From Nymphaea colorata (lineage: Eukaryota > Streptophyta > Magnoliopsida > Nymphaeales > Nymphaeaceae): a stretch of 64,000 bases of DNA. Location of the stretch: NCBI RefSeq assembly GCF_008831285.2, contig NC_045144.1, forward strand, positions 15,177,858 through 15,241,857. The letters are read 5' to 3'. Below are positions 25,871 through 37,962 of the stretch, piece after piece. A program made the translations under genes and the position numbers. The notes beneath the pieces are model-generated. The model had not been told where the DNA came from. It worked only from the letters and a program-made list of their open reading frames with translations, and made no database searches. Position 1 is the stretch's first letter. Every line of letters starts with the position of its first letter.

Positions 25871-25942
25871 CGTCCGGAATTTGGGGTCGTCAACATGGGA
25901 AATCCACACAGATTTGGGAGATAGGACAGAGGACTCGAACAT
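25871..25942 (-). pseudogene. PP2-like exon 1 remnant, exon 2 lost
   Basis: On the minus strand ATG at 25,942 gives MFESSVLSPKSVWISHVDDP, matching exon 1 of the PP2 copies at 46.3 kb (MFRSFVLSPKSVNVAWADHA), and ends at a GTACTC donor. It is about 23 bp shorter than the others. Where exon 2 should follow there is a Tat LTR, so this copy was cut off. About 700 bp of its upstream region (to about 26,700) resembles the upstream regions of the other copies. Confidence 0.65.
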
Positions 25943-26107
25943 TGCTGGTAGCTGAAGGGCAAGTACCATTGGCTACGGCCTTTACTGTTGCTAATAAGAA
26001 TATTTGCCTAATAAGAACATTTAGTACATTAGCCAGCCTAATGAGAAGATTTAGTGCCTTGGCCGGCCTTTATTAACAGGTGGCCGAAATTTTCGAAATT
26101 CAAATGC

Positions 26108-26132
26108 AAGTATATATATATATATATATATA
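26108..26132. repeat. (TA)n microsatellite
   Basis: Simple TA run in the upstream region of the PP2 exon-1 remnant. Confidence 0.8.
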
Positions 26133-27336
26133 ATGGCTTTTTAAATTCTAATAAAATTTACCATGAAATGGAAATTATTCCCCATCTGATGACTGGCATT
26201 GTTTTGGGTGAGGAATCAAACAATGATGACAAACTAGGCCGATGGCCTGAGTCAACTTCTCTCTCTCACGACAATGTGGGCAAAGAAAATGGCATGCTGA
26301 AGGAAATAAAACGGCACACTTTCTCGACCCATATAATGGCATGCTGAATGAATAAAATGGTGCACTCAGGTAAGGAACAATGGCCACATATATAAACTGC
26401 AACGACTCATGCCCTAAGCCGAGCCTCATAGAATGAACTGAACTGTTATTGTGCGAGGGCGTCCAGTTTAAAGCAGAATAGGAAATTTGGTCTTTCACCT
26501 GCGCTTTTACCTATTTGGCCAACCGTTTATATGAAAATTGAAGAGCTGCTGAAGATCGCAGCAAACATTTAGAATTTGAGTTGCTAAGAAATTGATGCTT
26601 GCATTTAAGACTGAGGTTGGCGTAAATTTGTTAGTTGCATCCTTTTTTCCGATAGCATCTTGACCTTTTGTAGAAGAAAGCAGCTGTGTTACAGCCACCT
26701 TTCTCATTCACATTCTGACTTCATAACCGGTTTAACGAGGTAATCCCAGCCTTAATTTTTTGCCTGTTCGGACGTGTTTTAATTTGAACTTCATGATGTA
26801 TGAGAGGAAGAAGCGAGGCTAATTTTACATAGACCAATTGGCATTAACCTAATAGTATCATTAATCAGTGTTTTTGCTTTCCAACTAATACAGACAAATG
26901 GGCTACTAATAATTAGTAATGATTTTGGTTATCCAACTAAAAACAAGAATTGGCCGGCCGTAGTGCTTGGCATTCCAGTATTAGTGAGTCGGTAGCATAG
27001 TTTTGGGGAAGTGGCTAATATGTGTCCCACAAGGTATGGGCCTAAGAGATGGATTAATTAGTGGCTATCTTCAATTCATTAAACATGTCGCATTGACAGG
27101 CAAGAAAGGTTGGGAGCGTACTTGGTGAAACCAGTTATGTGTGAACAAAGAACATGCCTCTGGTACTGCCACTGTTTTTCTTCCACAAAAAGTCAACTAC
27201 TATTGGAAAAAACAATGCATCTAATAAATTAGCACCAGCTTCACTCTTAAATGCGTTAATTTCTAATTAGCTATGCAGAAACTCAGTGTAGCCATGCAGT
27301 GATCTATCGACAGTCTGAAAGCAGCAGCAGCAGGTC

Positions 27337-27343
27337 TATTTAA
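27337..27343 (+). promoter_or_regulatory. TATA box of PP2 copy 1
   Basis: TATTTAA in the context GCAGCAGGTCTATTTAAGGG, 100 bp before the ATG. The same GCAGCAGGTCTATWTA context precedes the other two full copies at nearly the same distance, which supports a conserved core promoter. Confidence 0.6.
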
Positions 27344-27442
27344 GGGCCATCATACTCGGCCGTGGATATCACCAATCCTCAGCCTGGCCAGCCCCTTTGA
27401 GCTTCCTCTCCTTTCTTTCTGCTTGCCCTTTACCTGCCAGCC

Positions 27443-27761
27443 ATGATCCACTCCTTCGTCCAGTCTCCCAAGTCAGTGACCCTTGACTCCAATTGCTGGA
27501 GGGTGTATCCTATGGCGAATTCACGGTATCATCGACCCACCTCCTGCCCCACCTCCCCCAAAACACACGCACACACACATATAGACTTCTGTTTCTCTCT
27601 CTTAAATCTTTTATCATATTCCTTTACCTTTACTGGATCTTCTCGAATTTCATTTGTAGCGTTATAGTTATACCCACATATCTTGTCTCTTCCAATTTGT
27701 TTTGGATTTTCGGTGGTTTTGATTAACTTGGTAGATATGGTCTTGTCCCATATCTTGTATG

Positions 27762-27835
<74 letters not shown>

Positions 27836-28792
27836 TGCTAGTCGATAGATGTCAGATTAATAAAAAAAAAATTCTCAGCCCTTGATCTTAGATCAGCAGT
27901 TGACAGAAAAATAAGGAATAGAACGTATGAACTAATACCGATGAAAATCACCCATCACTTTTTTCTATTTTTTTTCTCAACTGCTAATACGGAGAAGATC
28001 CAAAGCTGAGATTGATATTTCTATATATATATATGTATATATATATATACAACATCTGCATCAAATTCAAAAGAAAATGTGAAGATGACATTAAAAAAAA
28101 CAAGCAAACCAAAAGAGGAAGAAAATATTTTGTGCATTTTTTCACGGCTTTGCATTTTTTAGTTGTGGGATTTTTATTTAACATTTTAGTTTTAGTTTCT
28201 GATCTTTTTTAAAATTTGCACAGATTTCCAAGAAAAACACTTTGGCATATTATACTCATGAAGAACTTTGCCATTTAAAACTCATAAACTATGAGTATGA
28301 GAATGATATTATAGTATGGCGTATGTTGTGACATGCAGGTTCTTACAGAATGCACAGTTTTTGGCGAACAAATGCCCGAAGCTGCAGATTCCGGCCACAT
28401 TTGGCACAACAGCACTGGACAAAGATGCCAAATACTCTGTCCTGTATTTCTTCAAATTTCAAGATCTGCAAACCCCAACGGAAACCAAACCGGCAAAGGA
28501 GGCTTCTCTCTCAGACAATTGTGAACCCCTACCAAAAGGCATGAAAGTGACGGTCTCTCTCTCACAAGAAGATGGGGAGATCATTTGCAGCGGCCAAGCG
28601 TATCTCGCCCCAGACAGCCTTGACCTGATAAAACAGGACGGAGAAGAATGGCTGGCACTTGAGGTGGGCAGGTTTCAGTTCTCTAACATTTGTGGCGATA
28701 TCACTGCTACTCTGCAGAATGCCGTTGTTGGTCCATGGAAGATATCCCTCGTGTTTGCTGGGGTGGAGATCCGTGGTGTCTCCAGATCTTAA
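27443..28792 (+). CDS. PP2: Phloem protein 2 (PP2)-like lectin, copy 1, two exons
   Basis: Exon 1 is 27,443-27,525 (MIHSFVQSPKSVTLDSN...) and exon 2 is 28,339-28,792; the join CG|G gives Arg and keeps frame, for a protein of 178 residues. Exon 2 holds the PP2 domain: KLQIPATFGTTALDKDAKYS, VLYFFKFQD, then near the C-terminus EEWLALEVGRFQ and ISLVFAGVEIRGVS, matching the W-L-E-x-G and GI/VEIRP end of phloem lectins related to Nictaba. Such proteins bind chitin-like or N-glycan sugars and occur in phloem or the cytosol and nucleus; no signal peptide is seen. An insertion of about 20 residues (LQTPTETKPAKEASLSDNCE) sets it apart from the 46 kb copy. Apparently intact. The N-terminal start is chosen because all copies share M-x-x-S-F/S-V-x-S-x-K-S there. 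Confidence 0.78.
27767..27832. repeat. (TA)n microsatellite in PP2 copy 1 intron
   Basis: About 66 bases of TA following GTATGTATGTGTA. Confidence 0.9.
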
Positions 28793-31300
28793 AGTTTAGT
28801 CAGCAAGTGGTCAACTCCCAACATCATCATGATTATGAACACACGCGGGGGTCGACCTACACATCTAGTCCATTGCCGCTGCTTGTCTGTCGTTCTATAT
28901 ATGTTGTGTCGTGTCTCGTGTTTGTCTGATACTATGGTAATGACAATAAAAAAAGTGGATGATCCACACTAATGTGTTTGTTTTGTATTTCATAGCATAA
29001 GTCTCTGTGCCGTTGTCTGCCGTTTGATTTGGATTTTGGGTCATAGACCAACTTGTCCTTGTCCCGTAGTGGTCATGCTTTGTGCTGTTTCCTCAGTAAT
29101 TAATAAAGTGGATTGTTGGTCTTTGTTTTATGAAAAATAAGCATCCTTTGAATTTACTATAACACGTTAGAGGCTAATATCCTTTATCATTTTTAGATCT
29201 ACTAGTAGGTTGGAAAAGCAAGAGTTGTATTGCATCATACCGAAGATGCCACCATTCCCTCTCTCCTTTAGGGTCCAAACTTGCTTTTGATGCCTGGGTG
29301 AAGGCACCACTGCTATGCTCCAGCCTGTATATTGGTGCTTCATTTTAAAGCACAGAGATATGATGTATCGAAGATTTGAAATGGTGACTAGCTGCCTGCT
29401 AGTCCTTATCCTGCCCGATGCTTCAACCCCCTTGGAGATATCTAGATCTATGAATTGCTCTTTTAATAAGTATTATGAACTCAAATATGGATACATTTTC
29501 CGTTCAACAATGTAAATCCCACAGTTTCTGTGCATCATAACACAAATTGATCGGTAGTTTTTGAAGTTTTAAAAGAATTAATAGGGAATGAGTTGACATA
29601 CAAGTCTATAACAACATAATAATGACAATTAAGTGTATAAACTGCATGGAACGACCAGGGACAAGATCTTTGAGCTGTTATATTGATCGACGTATTTATC
29701 CTAAGAAAATTTTGTCTAACTAGCTGGCTGGCTTAATGCTAATCACAATCTACCTAAAAGAATGTTTAAATAAATTCTAAATGACAAAGTTAAAATTATC
29801 TGAAGAAAGCAATATTGAAGGAAAAAACCAACGTTGGCATCATTAAGCTTAAAACTTCCACAATCAACAAATGGCAAGAACTCCGGCCTGTTTGTTTTTA
29901 GTTATAAAACCAAAACCATTACAAACTATTTAATTGTCGATTCGTCTATATAATTTGGAAAACAAAAATAAAAGCATTGATTAATGATATTATACTAGTT
30001 GGTTAATATTTCCGATTAGTTTATATTAATTGGAAAACAAAAAACATTGACTAATGATACAGGAACCCCATAAAATGAAAGTAGTCATTGGCAAAATGAG
30101 TTTTTGAGTTTTCCAATCACTGAAAAAGCTGTACATTCCTTATCGAATTGTTGGGGGAGATGAGGAAGTACCACACTATAACATAAACACGTTATTTGAA
30201 TAGACAATAATAATAAAAAAATTTGACATGAATGTTGTGAAATGCATTAGGGTCCATTGATCCAACGTCTGCTACATCGGCGATGGCTGCAGGCCCACCG
30301 CACTTTAGTTTCTAGTTTTATGACAAAAGTTTGAGATGAAATTAGTTTGGTGATATTGTGCCCTAAAGGCTCTAAACGGTTACGAATGGTGCCAATAACT
30401 TCAAATCTCCTATGATTACATTATTTTGGTTTGAGCGCCGAGCGCACAGCTTGCATCTCTTCAAATTTCCTTGGGGAATTGAAACAATCTGGAACTATTC
30501 GTCTTGCAAGCCACATTAATATCATGTCGGTATTGGACCATGTGGGTGCTGATACGATACAGGACTGATGTGGGTGTACATATGTATATTTTTATTCTTA
30601 AAATCAGCTCAAAATATTTTAACATATTTATTAAATTCAAAAGGTTGATAGGTATCGGCTTATGTATGCTGTATCATGAGCAAAGTAACGCATACATCGG
30701 TGCCAAGCGACACTTCTTCGTGCATAGTCTGAAGTTAGATTGACCAAATATTGGATCTAGTGCAAATTTATGTTATGAAGACATATGCATTATGTTGGAA
30801 CTTGAATTGTGGCAAATTAAAAAATTATGTAAAACATGACCCCATGACTTCAGGCCTAACCAGGGTTCTTTTGGGACTTGAGCTTCGATTTAGGACACAA
30901 ATTTAATTAGATCCACTTCACTAAAATCATCTTAATATCATTTTCTTTTCATACATCATGAAACATCTCTATGTCAATCAAGCAATCATCCTTTGAGATT
31001 TACATTTGAGTTCACTATAAAAAAGCATGCCTTTACTGGTGAAGAAAAACGTCAGTAAAATAGCAAAAGCATTAATAATTTTCATGGTAGCACCAATAGT
31101 TTCTCTATTGTAGAGTTGCTAAACTTAGCATCAGAATTTTTGCCAAAGAATTGAGGAATAGCAGTTTGAATTAGAGCTATAAAGCTCAAACTTGTATTCA
31201 TCGGTGTACCATTGAATTGAATGATTAATTTTTGTGTGTGTGAGGTTGCCTGGTGAAAGAAGGTGAATGAAAGAAGGTGCCTCTAATGCTGCCCATAACC
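28793..31300. other. PP2 cluster spacer with duplicated blocks
   Basis: No gene recognised. Downstream sequence at 28,930-29,110 is shared with the 3' flanks of other PP2 copies (32,520-32,710; reversed 37,400-37,620 and 44,390-44,600). The block 29,440-30,060 is similar in the same orientation to pieces at 47,740-47,920 and 48,890-49,230. A GGGTGCTGATACGATACAGG stretch at 30,545 recalls the GGTGCG repeat family. Confidence 0.5.
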
Positions 31301-31505
31301 CACCACCGGCCGCTCATGGGCACCATTCTTCCACAAAAAGTCAAGATGCTATTGGAAAGAAGGATACAACTAATAAATTAACGCCAGCTTCAGTCATTAA
31401 CTGCGTAAATTTCTTAGCCACGTATAAGCTCAACGTACCCATGCAGTGATGGATCTTCATTAATGTTCAAGACTACAGTCTGCCAAATAGGTGAAGCAGC
31501 AGGTC

Positions 31506-31512
31506 TATTTAA
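31506..31512 (+). promoter_or_regulatory. TATA box of PP2 copy 2
   Basis: TATTTAA within GCAGCAGGTCTATTTAAAGG, at the same spacing as in copy 1. It makes the upstream in-frame ATG at 31,491 unlikely to be in the transcript. Confidence 0.5.
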
Positions 31513-31604
31513 AGGTCATCATACTCAGCTGTGGCTCATCAATCTTCAGCCCGACCGCTTTGCTTCATCTCCTTTCTTCTTGCGCCCCTTTAGCTGCCAG
31601 GGCC

Positions 31605-32463
31605 GTTTTCCAGTCCTTCGTCCTATCTTTTAAGTCTATTTGCGTTTGCTGGGCAGACAACTCTAACTACTGGAAGGTGTCTCCTATGCAGAACTCACGG
31701 TCTCTTTTTCTCTCGTTTCAAGGGGTGTAGCATAGCTAGTTAAATAGGATGTATCGAACTGAAAGGTGTCTCTTGTTCGATTCCCATGAAAACTGGATTT
31801 TACTATAGCTCTCTCATGTCTCTTATTTGAGACCCATGGGGCAATATTTGTCTCCATTGTAAAAAAAACATCAAAGTCGACACATATGAAATGGACCACT
31901 AACTGTGACACATATATGGTCTCATTTCAACCTAAAATGGAACCAAAATTCTATTAATATCATGATTGATGTTAATGGTATGTGGGTTTAGCATAAATGA
32001 TTACCAAATCTTCTAAACCCAAAGGGCCAAAAGATACATGCTTATCCATGATAATTTCGTCTCGTTGACAATATGTATCACCCACGTTGTGGCAGAGCTC
32101 TTGGAGGTCTGCTGGCTGCAGATCCGAGACACATTTGATACAGCAGCAATCGACAAAGATACCACATGGTCACCCGTGTGTCCTCTAAAACACAATGATT
32201 CAGCAACAGGTCTGCACACACCTGCGGAGGTTTCTGTCTCACAGCAAGATGGGACGACCATATGCAGCCGGAAGATGCAACTAAACCCCGGCAGCGCCGA
32301 CCTGATACAACAGGAAGGCGAGGAATGGCTGGCGCTTGAGGTGGGGAGGTTTCAGCCGGCCGGCGTTAGTCGCGAGATCACTTTTAATCTGCTGGACGGC
32401 ACCACTCACTGCAAGACTGGACTCGTGTTTGCTGGGGTGGAGATTCGTGCTGTCTCCACTTAA
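31605..32463 (+). pseudogene. PP2-like copy 2, start codon and splice acceptor lost
   Basis: Exon 1 (31,605-31,699) reads FQSFVLSFKSICVCWADNSN, but the ATG of the other copies is GTT here. Exon 2 (about 32,080-32,463) reads ELLEVCWLQIRDTFDTAAID ... EEWLALEVGRFQPAGV ... TGLVFAGVEIRAVST, ending at TAA. The acceptor used by the other copies (GCAG|G) reads CCAC|G, and the stretch that should read YSLLYFF is altered (WSPVCPL). The exon 2 frame itself is open, so an alternative transcript is possible, but by sequence this is probably a decaying gene. It lies 3 kb downstream of copy 1 in the same direction. Confidence 0.65.
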
Positions 32464-33600
32464 TTATTCAATGGACTTATAACAAGTGGTTAACTTGTCT
32501 ACTGCTTTGTGCCGTGTCAGTGTTTGTGTGATGGTAACAAATTAAGTGGATGTGTAGGTCCGCATTGTCTTAGCTGTGTATATCATAGCGTAAGTCCGGT
32601 GGTGGTTGTCTACCCGTTGGATTTGGTCCTAGTCCAATTGTCCTTGTCTAGCTCATGTCTTGTGTTGTTTCCGGAGTAATTAGTAGAGTGGATTGTCGGT
32701 CTATGTTTGCATCTCATAATGCATGGTTTAGGCTTTTCGGAAACTTACTGAATTTGGTACGCGAGCTCTTGCTTCGATCTAAAATAAATATTTCAAATAA
32801 AATATTTTTTATTTCTAGATAGATCACTGCCAACGTTAATTATTTTCACATTTCAAACAGAGCTCATGTGACTAACAACTTATTTTGATCAAGATGAAGG
32901 AGACCCATTTACAAGTTTCCATGTAATTAGCGAATTAAAAGGAAATGTTAGATAAGGATTTGTAAGATGAGAAGATTGGACCATAGTTACATTATGATGA
33001 AACCTTACTTGCATGTATAGGTGAGAAGGTTTTTCCTTGTTTACCTGACTCCAAGATTTGTCGATATAGGCATCGCATATTCTCTTCAAAATTTATCAAA
33101 ACTTATGGCTGTCTACTGCCCATATATATAATTTGTCACAGTTTCGAATTCACCATCCACATGAATGATATTTCATGAAATTCCAAAGGCATTTTGGTCA
33201 ATGTATTAGCAGACGGAGATCCGATATCCTTGTCAAACACCCTTCATCATCATGAGGTAACGCAAAGGCTTCGAAGTGTTAAGAGTTGTAACCGTTGTAA
33301 CTAAAATTATAAATTATATAAAACAATAGGAAATTGACAAGGTAACCTAAAATAAAAATATATAATTGATTAATAGTAATAAAAAGGCTTCTAAGTTTTG
33401 GTCACTTTCTTTAAACCGGCATGCCATTTCGCAGGGCCATAAATATGTGATGTTAAACTTGAATGAATTCAGACGAAGAATTACAAATGTTTGTGCAAGA
33501 ATTAGAAAGGATGCTGATACAAGCATAACATAAACAAGCTTCTAGCAAAAGATATTATGGAAAGCAAAAAGAAAAGTACCAAACATTATCAAAAGGAAAA
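32464..33600. other. Spacer, no gene seen
   Basis: Begins with PP2-type 3' flank (to about 32,720). The remainder is AT-rich with only short frames; from about 33,480 it becomes Lys/Asn-codon rich and may already be the 5' part of the hAT remnant. Confidence 0.4.
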
Positions 33601-33619
33601 ATAGATGATAAAATTAAAG

Positions 33620-35700
33620 AATATATCCTAATATATGCAGTTGATGGATTTTACAACAGCTCGTGCCAATGCTTCTTGTTCTGTCTTTGCTAACAATATA
33701 GAAACTGACATGATTCTAACAAAAGCCAAGTCACTAAGATCAGTTGTATGGAATGAGTTTAGCAGGACAATAAATAAATCAAGTATTATGCGTGTTGTTT
33801 ATCAACACTGTAAAGTATCTAAGGATTACAATAGTAAGATGGACACCACATGTTTAAAGAATCATTTAAAGGCATGTTTTAAAATGCCTAACTTAGAATT
33901 AGGCCAACAACGTCTTGTTCTTTGTGGAAAGACTAATGATGGAAAATGTACTTTCAAGTTTGATTTAGATAAAAGCCGACTTGATTTAGCCAATATGATT
34001 ATTCTTCATGAATATCCATTTTGTGAAGTTAGTCATTCAAGCTTTGAGAAGTTTATTAAAAGATTACAACCACAGTTTAAGTTGTTGTCACGTAACACTA
34101 TCAGATCAGATTGCATACACGTTTATGAAGATAAAATGACAAAATTATGTAATATTTTGGAGAAGACTAATGAGAGGATTAATCTCACATCTGACATGTG
34201 GACTTCGTCTTGTCTGAAACATGGTTATTTATGTTTGACTGCACATTATATTAATAATAGTTGGGAAACAACAAAGAAAGTTCTCAACTTTGTTATGGTT
34301 GAAACACCTCATGTAGGAGAAAACTTGCATCAATCATCAAAGATTGTTTACTAAAATGGAACATTGATCGCAAGTTATTTTCAATTACATTAGATAATTG
34401 TTCAAGAAATGATATCATGGTAACAAAATTGATAGAGTGGCTTTATGAAAAGGATGCACTTGTTTACAATGAAAATTTTTTTCAAGTTAGATGTGCTGCT
34501 CATATTTTTAATTTGGTTGTGTAAGATGATATCAAAGAAATAAGTGATGTGATTGACAAGATCAGAGAAAGCATAAAATATATCAAGGCATCTCTAGCTC
34601 GAGGTGAAATTTTTGATCAAGCATGCGTCATGTCGAAGTTACTTGTGAAAAATAAATTATGACAAGATTTTCCAACTACATAGAACTCAACATTTCTTAT
34701 GCTTGATGTAGCTTTACAATATAAAGAAGCTTTTGGTCATTTTCAATAACTTGATCGTCACCTTCATTTGACTTGGACTAAGTACGAGCAGAAGAAGGCT
34801 ACTATTATTCATAACAGTTTAAAAATACTTTATGATGCTACTAATGCCATCTTTGCAGTCAAATATCCAACTTCTTATATCTTCTTTTAAGAGTTTTGTG
34901 AGATAAAGATGACAATAAAAAAAATGTGTTCAAGTTGTGATATTTGCCATTCAAATATGGAAATGAGGATGAAAACAAAGTTTGATAAGTATTAGGATAA
35001 ATGCAATTTAATTTTAAGAGTTGCAGTGGTTTTTTATCATCATTATAAGATGAAAATAATTGAGTTTTATTATAGTCAATTTTATAAAGACGAAACATAT
35101 GAATATGTCTCCAAAATTAAGAACTACTTCTGGATCTTTATGGTGAATATAAACCTACTTATACATTGAAGACACTCTTTACTAGTACTGGTTATATTGT
35201 TAATGTTAATAAGGATAGTGATGCATCTATCTTTACTTCTTTAATTAAATTTTCTTCTAATAAGAAGCCTAGGACAAGTGCACTAGATGACTTTCTTGAA
35301 GAATCATCACAAAGCCAACACACAAAATCAGATTTTGTGTTGTATTTGGAAGAGCCTATTTATCCAAAAAACAATCCAATTGACATTTCGACATGGTGGA
35401 AGCTCAGTGCACCAAAATACCTTGTCTTATCTAAAAATGATATGTGATATTTAGTCAATATTTAGCACAAATGGATGTATTCTTGATTTATACAAAAGTA
35501 GATTAGGTACAAAGACCGTGGAGGCTTTGATTTGTGCACAAGATTGGTTGCGAGATCAAGCTGAAGGTAATTTACTTATAATTAATGCTTTTTAAACGTA
35601 TTTTTATATTGTTTATTCTATTCTTTTGTTAGATGACTTCAATTTGCCTACACCTTTGCCTGAAGAGGAAGCACCATTTGCATTTGCATACATTAAAACT
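33620..35700 (+). pseudogene. hAT (Ac-like, RICESLEEPER-type) transposase remnant
   Basis: Open from 33,635 to 34,354: a degenerate BED finger (VVYQHCKVSKDY ... CLKNHLKACF), then IILHEYPFCEVSHSSFEKF and ERINLTSDMWTSSCLKHGYL, the start of the RNase H-like transposase core with the DMW Asp. It continues across frameshifts as DRKLFSITLDNCSRNDIMV, VRCAAHIFNLVV, MLDVALQYKEAF, KKMCSSCDICHSNM (shifted) and the C-terminal dimerisation region EPIYPKNNPIDISTWW and TKTVEALICAQDWLRDQAEG. Many stops and frame changes: not functional. Confidence 0.85.
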
Positions 35701-36113
35701 GAATTATAAATTAGAGGTATATATTATTTTGTATTTATCTGTTTTATTTACATCAATTAAAACCTACAATTATTTATATCTAAGATGTTTATTTAATTAA
35801 AATTTTCATTTGCATAATGCAAGTTAATTTGATAGCATTATCCTCAAGACCTTAATATAGTGTCAACATCATTGAAGTATATATCCAAATAGAAAGATTA
35901 TATCCATTGTGGGAAAAGGAGGCATTGAAAGAAAAATTTTGCAAACTTGTACGATATGGTGAAATGTTTTTTTATTGAAGTTGTCAAGGATGACTCGTCT
36001 AGTCTCTTGTTGCATCAACGAACAACTGCCAAGTATAATTTTTGGAAATTTTACATGCTCTAGAAAATGAAGTTTGATGATGTAGTGTATATATATACAC
36101 ACACACACACACA

Positions 36114-36115
<2 letters not shown>

Positions 36116-36148
<33 letters not shown>
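36116..36148. repeat. (TC)n microsatellite preceded by (AC)n
   Basis: TATATATACACACACACAC runs into a pure TC array; simple repeat. Confidence 0.9.
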
Positions 36149-36151
<3 letters not shown>

Positions 36152-36245
36152 AAGCTTGACAATTATCACCAGTCAAGTTTGAGCTAGTGTGATGTTAAGA
36201 TTGGGTGTCATAGTTCATTTGGTATTTACTATATATTTTTCATAC

Positions 36246-36609
36246 ATAAATCAGATTTGGATAAGATTTACATATGGCTTAAAGTCATAAATCAGATTCA
36301 GATGAATTCAAATATAACTTAAAAGTCGGATTCAGGTCAGGTTCAGATCGAATTCATATATAACTTAAAAGTTGGATTTGGATCGGATTCGGATAAAACT
36401 TAAAATTCGGATTTGGATCAGATTCAAATATAACTTAAAAATCGGACTTGGATTGGATTCGGATGTAGATTTTAAAGTCGGATTTGGATATGGTATAATT
36501 TTTTTTCCATCTGAATTTGAATCCAAGTCCAAATCTGAATTTATGAATTCAAAACATCAGATATAATGAAATGTATATTTGATCTGAATCCGATCCATTG
36601 ACATCCCTA
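36246..36609 (+). mobile_element. Tandem subterminal repeats and right end of a hAT-like element
   Basis: Six or so imperfect units of about 42 bp built on GGATTYGGATYRGATTC ... AACTTAAAA (36,246-36,500), then an inverted version, ending GATCCATTGACATCCCTA at 36,609. Ends of this form (TAGGGATGTCAATGG on the other strand) are common on plant hAT elements. It may be the 3' end of the element whose transposase lies at 33.6-35.7 kb; no matching 5' end was found. Confidence 0.5.
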
Positions 36610-37962
36610 GTTGCACTAGGCAATATTTGAGGCCAAAAGTTTCTTGTTAATTATTGGCAGTAAAAAGCTATAAGGTTTGATTACATATAAAAGATTCTTC
36701 GATAATGGTCCCACCTAATATCGACTATTTTCCATCATTTATTTTTTATTCCTTGACATCCATCATTGACTAGCTTGAACTAAATTCGATATCATAATTG
36801 GGCATAGTGGTGAGACAAAAGATTTTTCATGGTGGTTGAAGGAAAAAAAAAACGTAGTTTGTTAATTAGGTGGTCAGTTTTAATGCAAAATATAGTTTGT
36901 TTCAATTTAAGTACAATTTTAAACACTTTGAAAACTAAAAATGAAAGTTTTATAAAAGCATTTTATTTACAAATAAAGAAGGATGCATCAATGTTATTAT
37001 CTCTATACAGAAAAATCGTAGAATCAGCTAAAGAAAAGAAACCTGCTTACCTATACAGGCAAAATTTCATTGTAATTTATGAGTGGTCCAACCATTGATC
37101 TTACAAATCATTATTTAAAATTTCCCTTATATTTGCTAAATACATGGAAACCATGTAAATGATTTTCTTCCTTCCTAGTCAAAATAAGTTGTTATTCTAA
37201 TGAGAATTGTTTGAAATGTGAAACAAGTAAGTAACGTTGATTGTCGTTGATGGAAAAATAAATGTGTTATTTTAATTTAGCTGACAGCCTTTCTACAAAT
37301 CCATTAATGGAATATTTATTGTAGATCAAAGTAAAGAACTTAACTAATCAAGGTAAGCTTCTGCAAAGCCACAATTAAGCAATATTATGCCATGCAAACA
37401 AAGCCAACAATCCACTCTATTGATTACTCAAGAAACAGTACAATACATGACCACTACTAGACAAGGACAATTGGTTAGGACCCAAAATCCAAATCTAATG
37501 GTAGACAACCACCAACTTATGCTATGAAATACAAATTGAACACTATGTGGATCTACAAATGCATCCAATTTTTTTATTACCACACTATCAGACAAACACG
37601 ACACAACATATATAGAATGGTGGATAACCAGCTGCAATGGACTACATCTATAGGTTGACCCGAAATTAAGTTGCATTCTTCATCATGCTTATTTTGGGAA
37701 CTGATCACTTGCTAGTCCAATGATAAAACTTAAGATCAATTAAGTGGAGACATCATGAATCTCCACCCCAGCAAACACGAGGCTTATCTCAAACACGTAG
37801 AATACCATCCATGGACTGCCAGCACCATGCAGATTAGTGGTCATCTCACGACTAACACCAGAAGGCTGAAACCTGCCCACCTCAAGTGACAGCCATTATT
37901 CTTCTTGTTTTATCAGGTCAGGCTGCCAGGATTTAAATGCACCTTTTGACTATAGATGATAT

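Noticed and set aside
31491-31604. Upstream in-frame ATG that could extend PP2 copy 2
   Set aside because: It lies before the TATTTAA box shared by all copies, so it is most likely outside the transcript.
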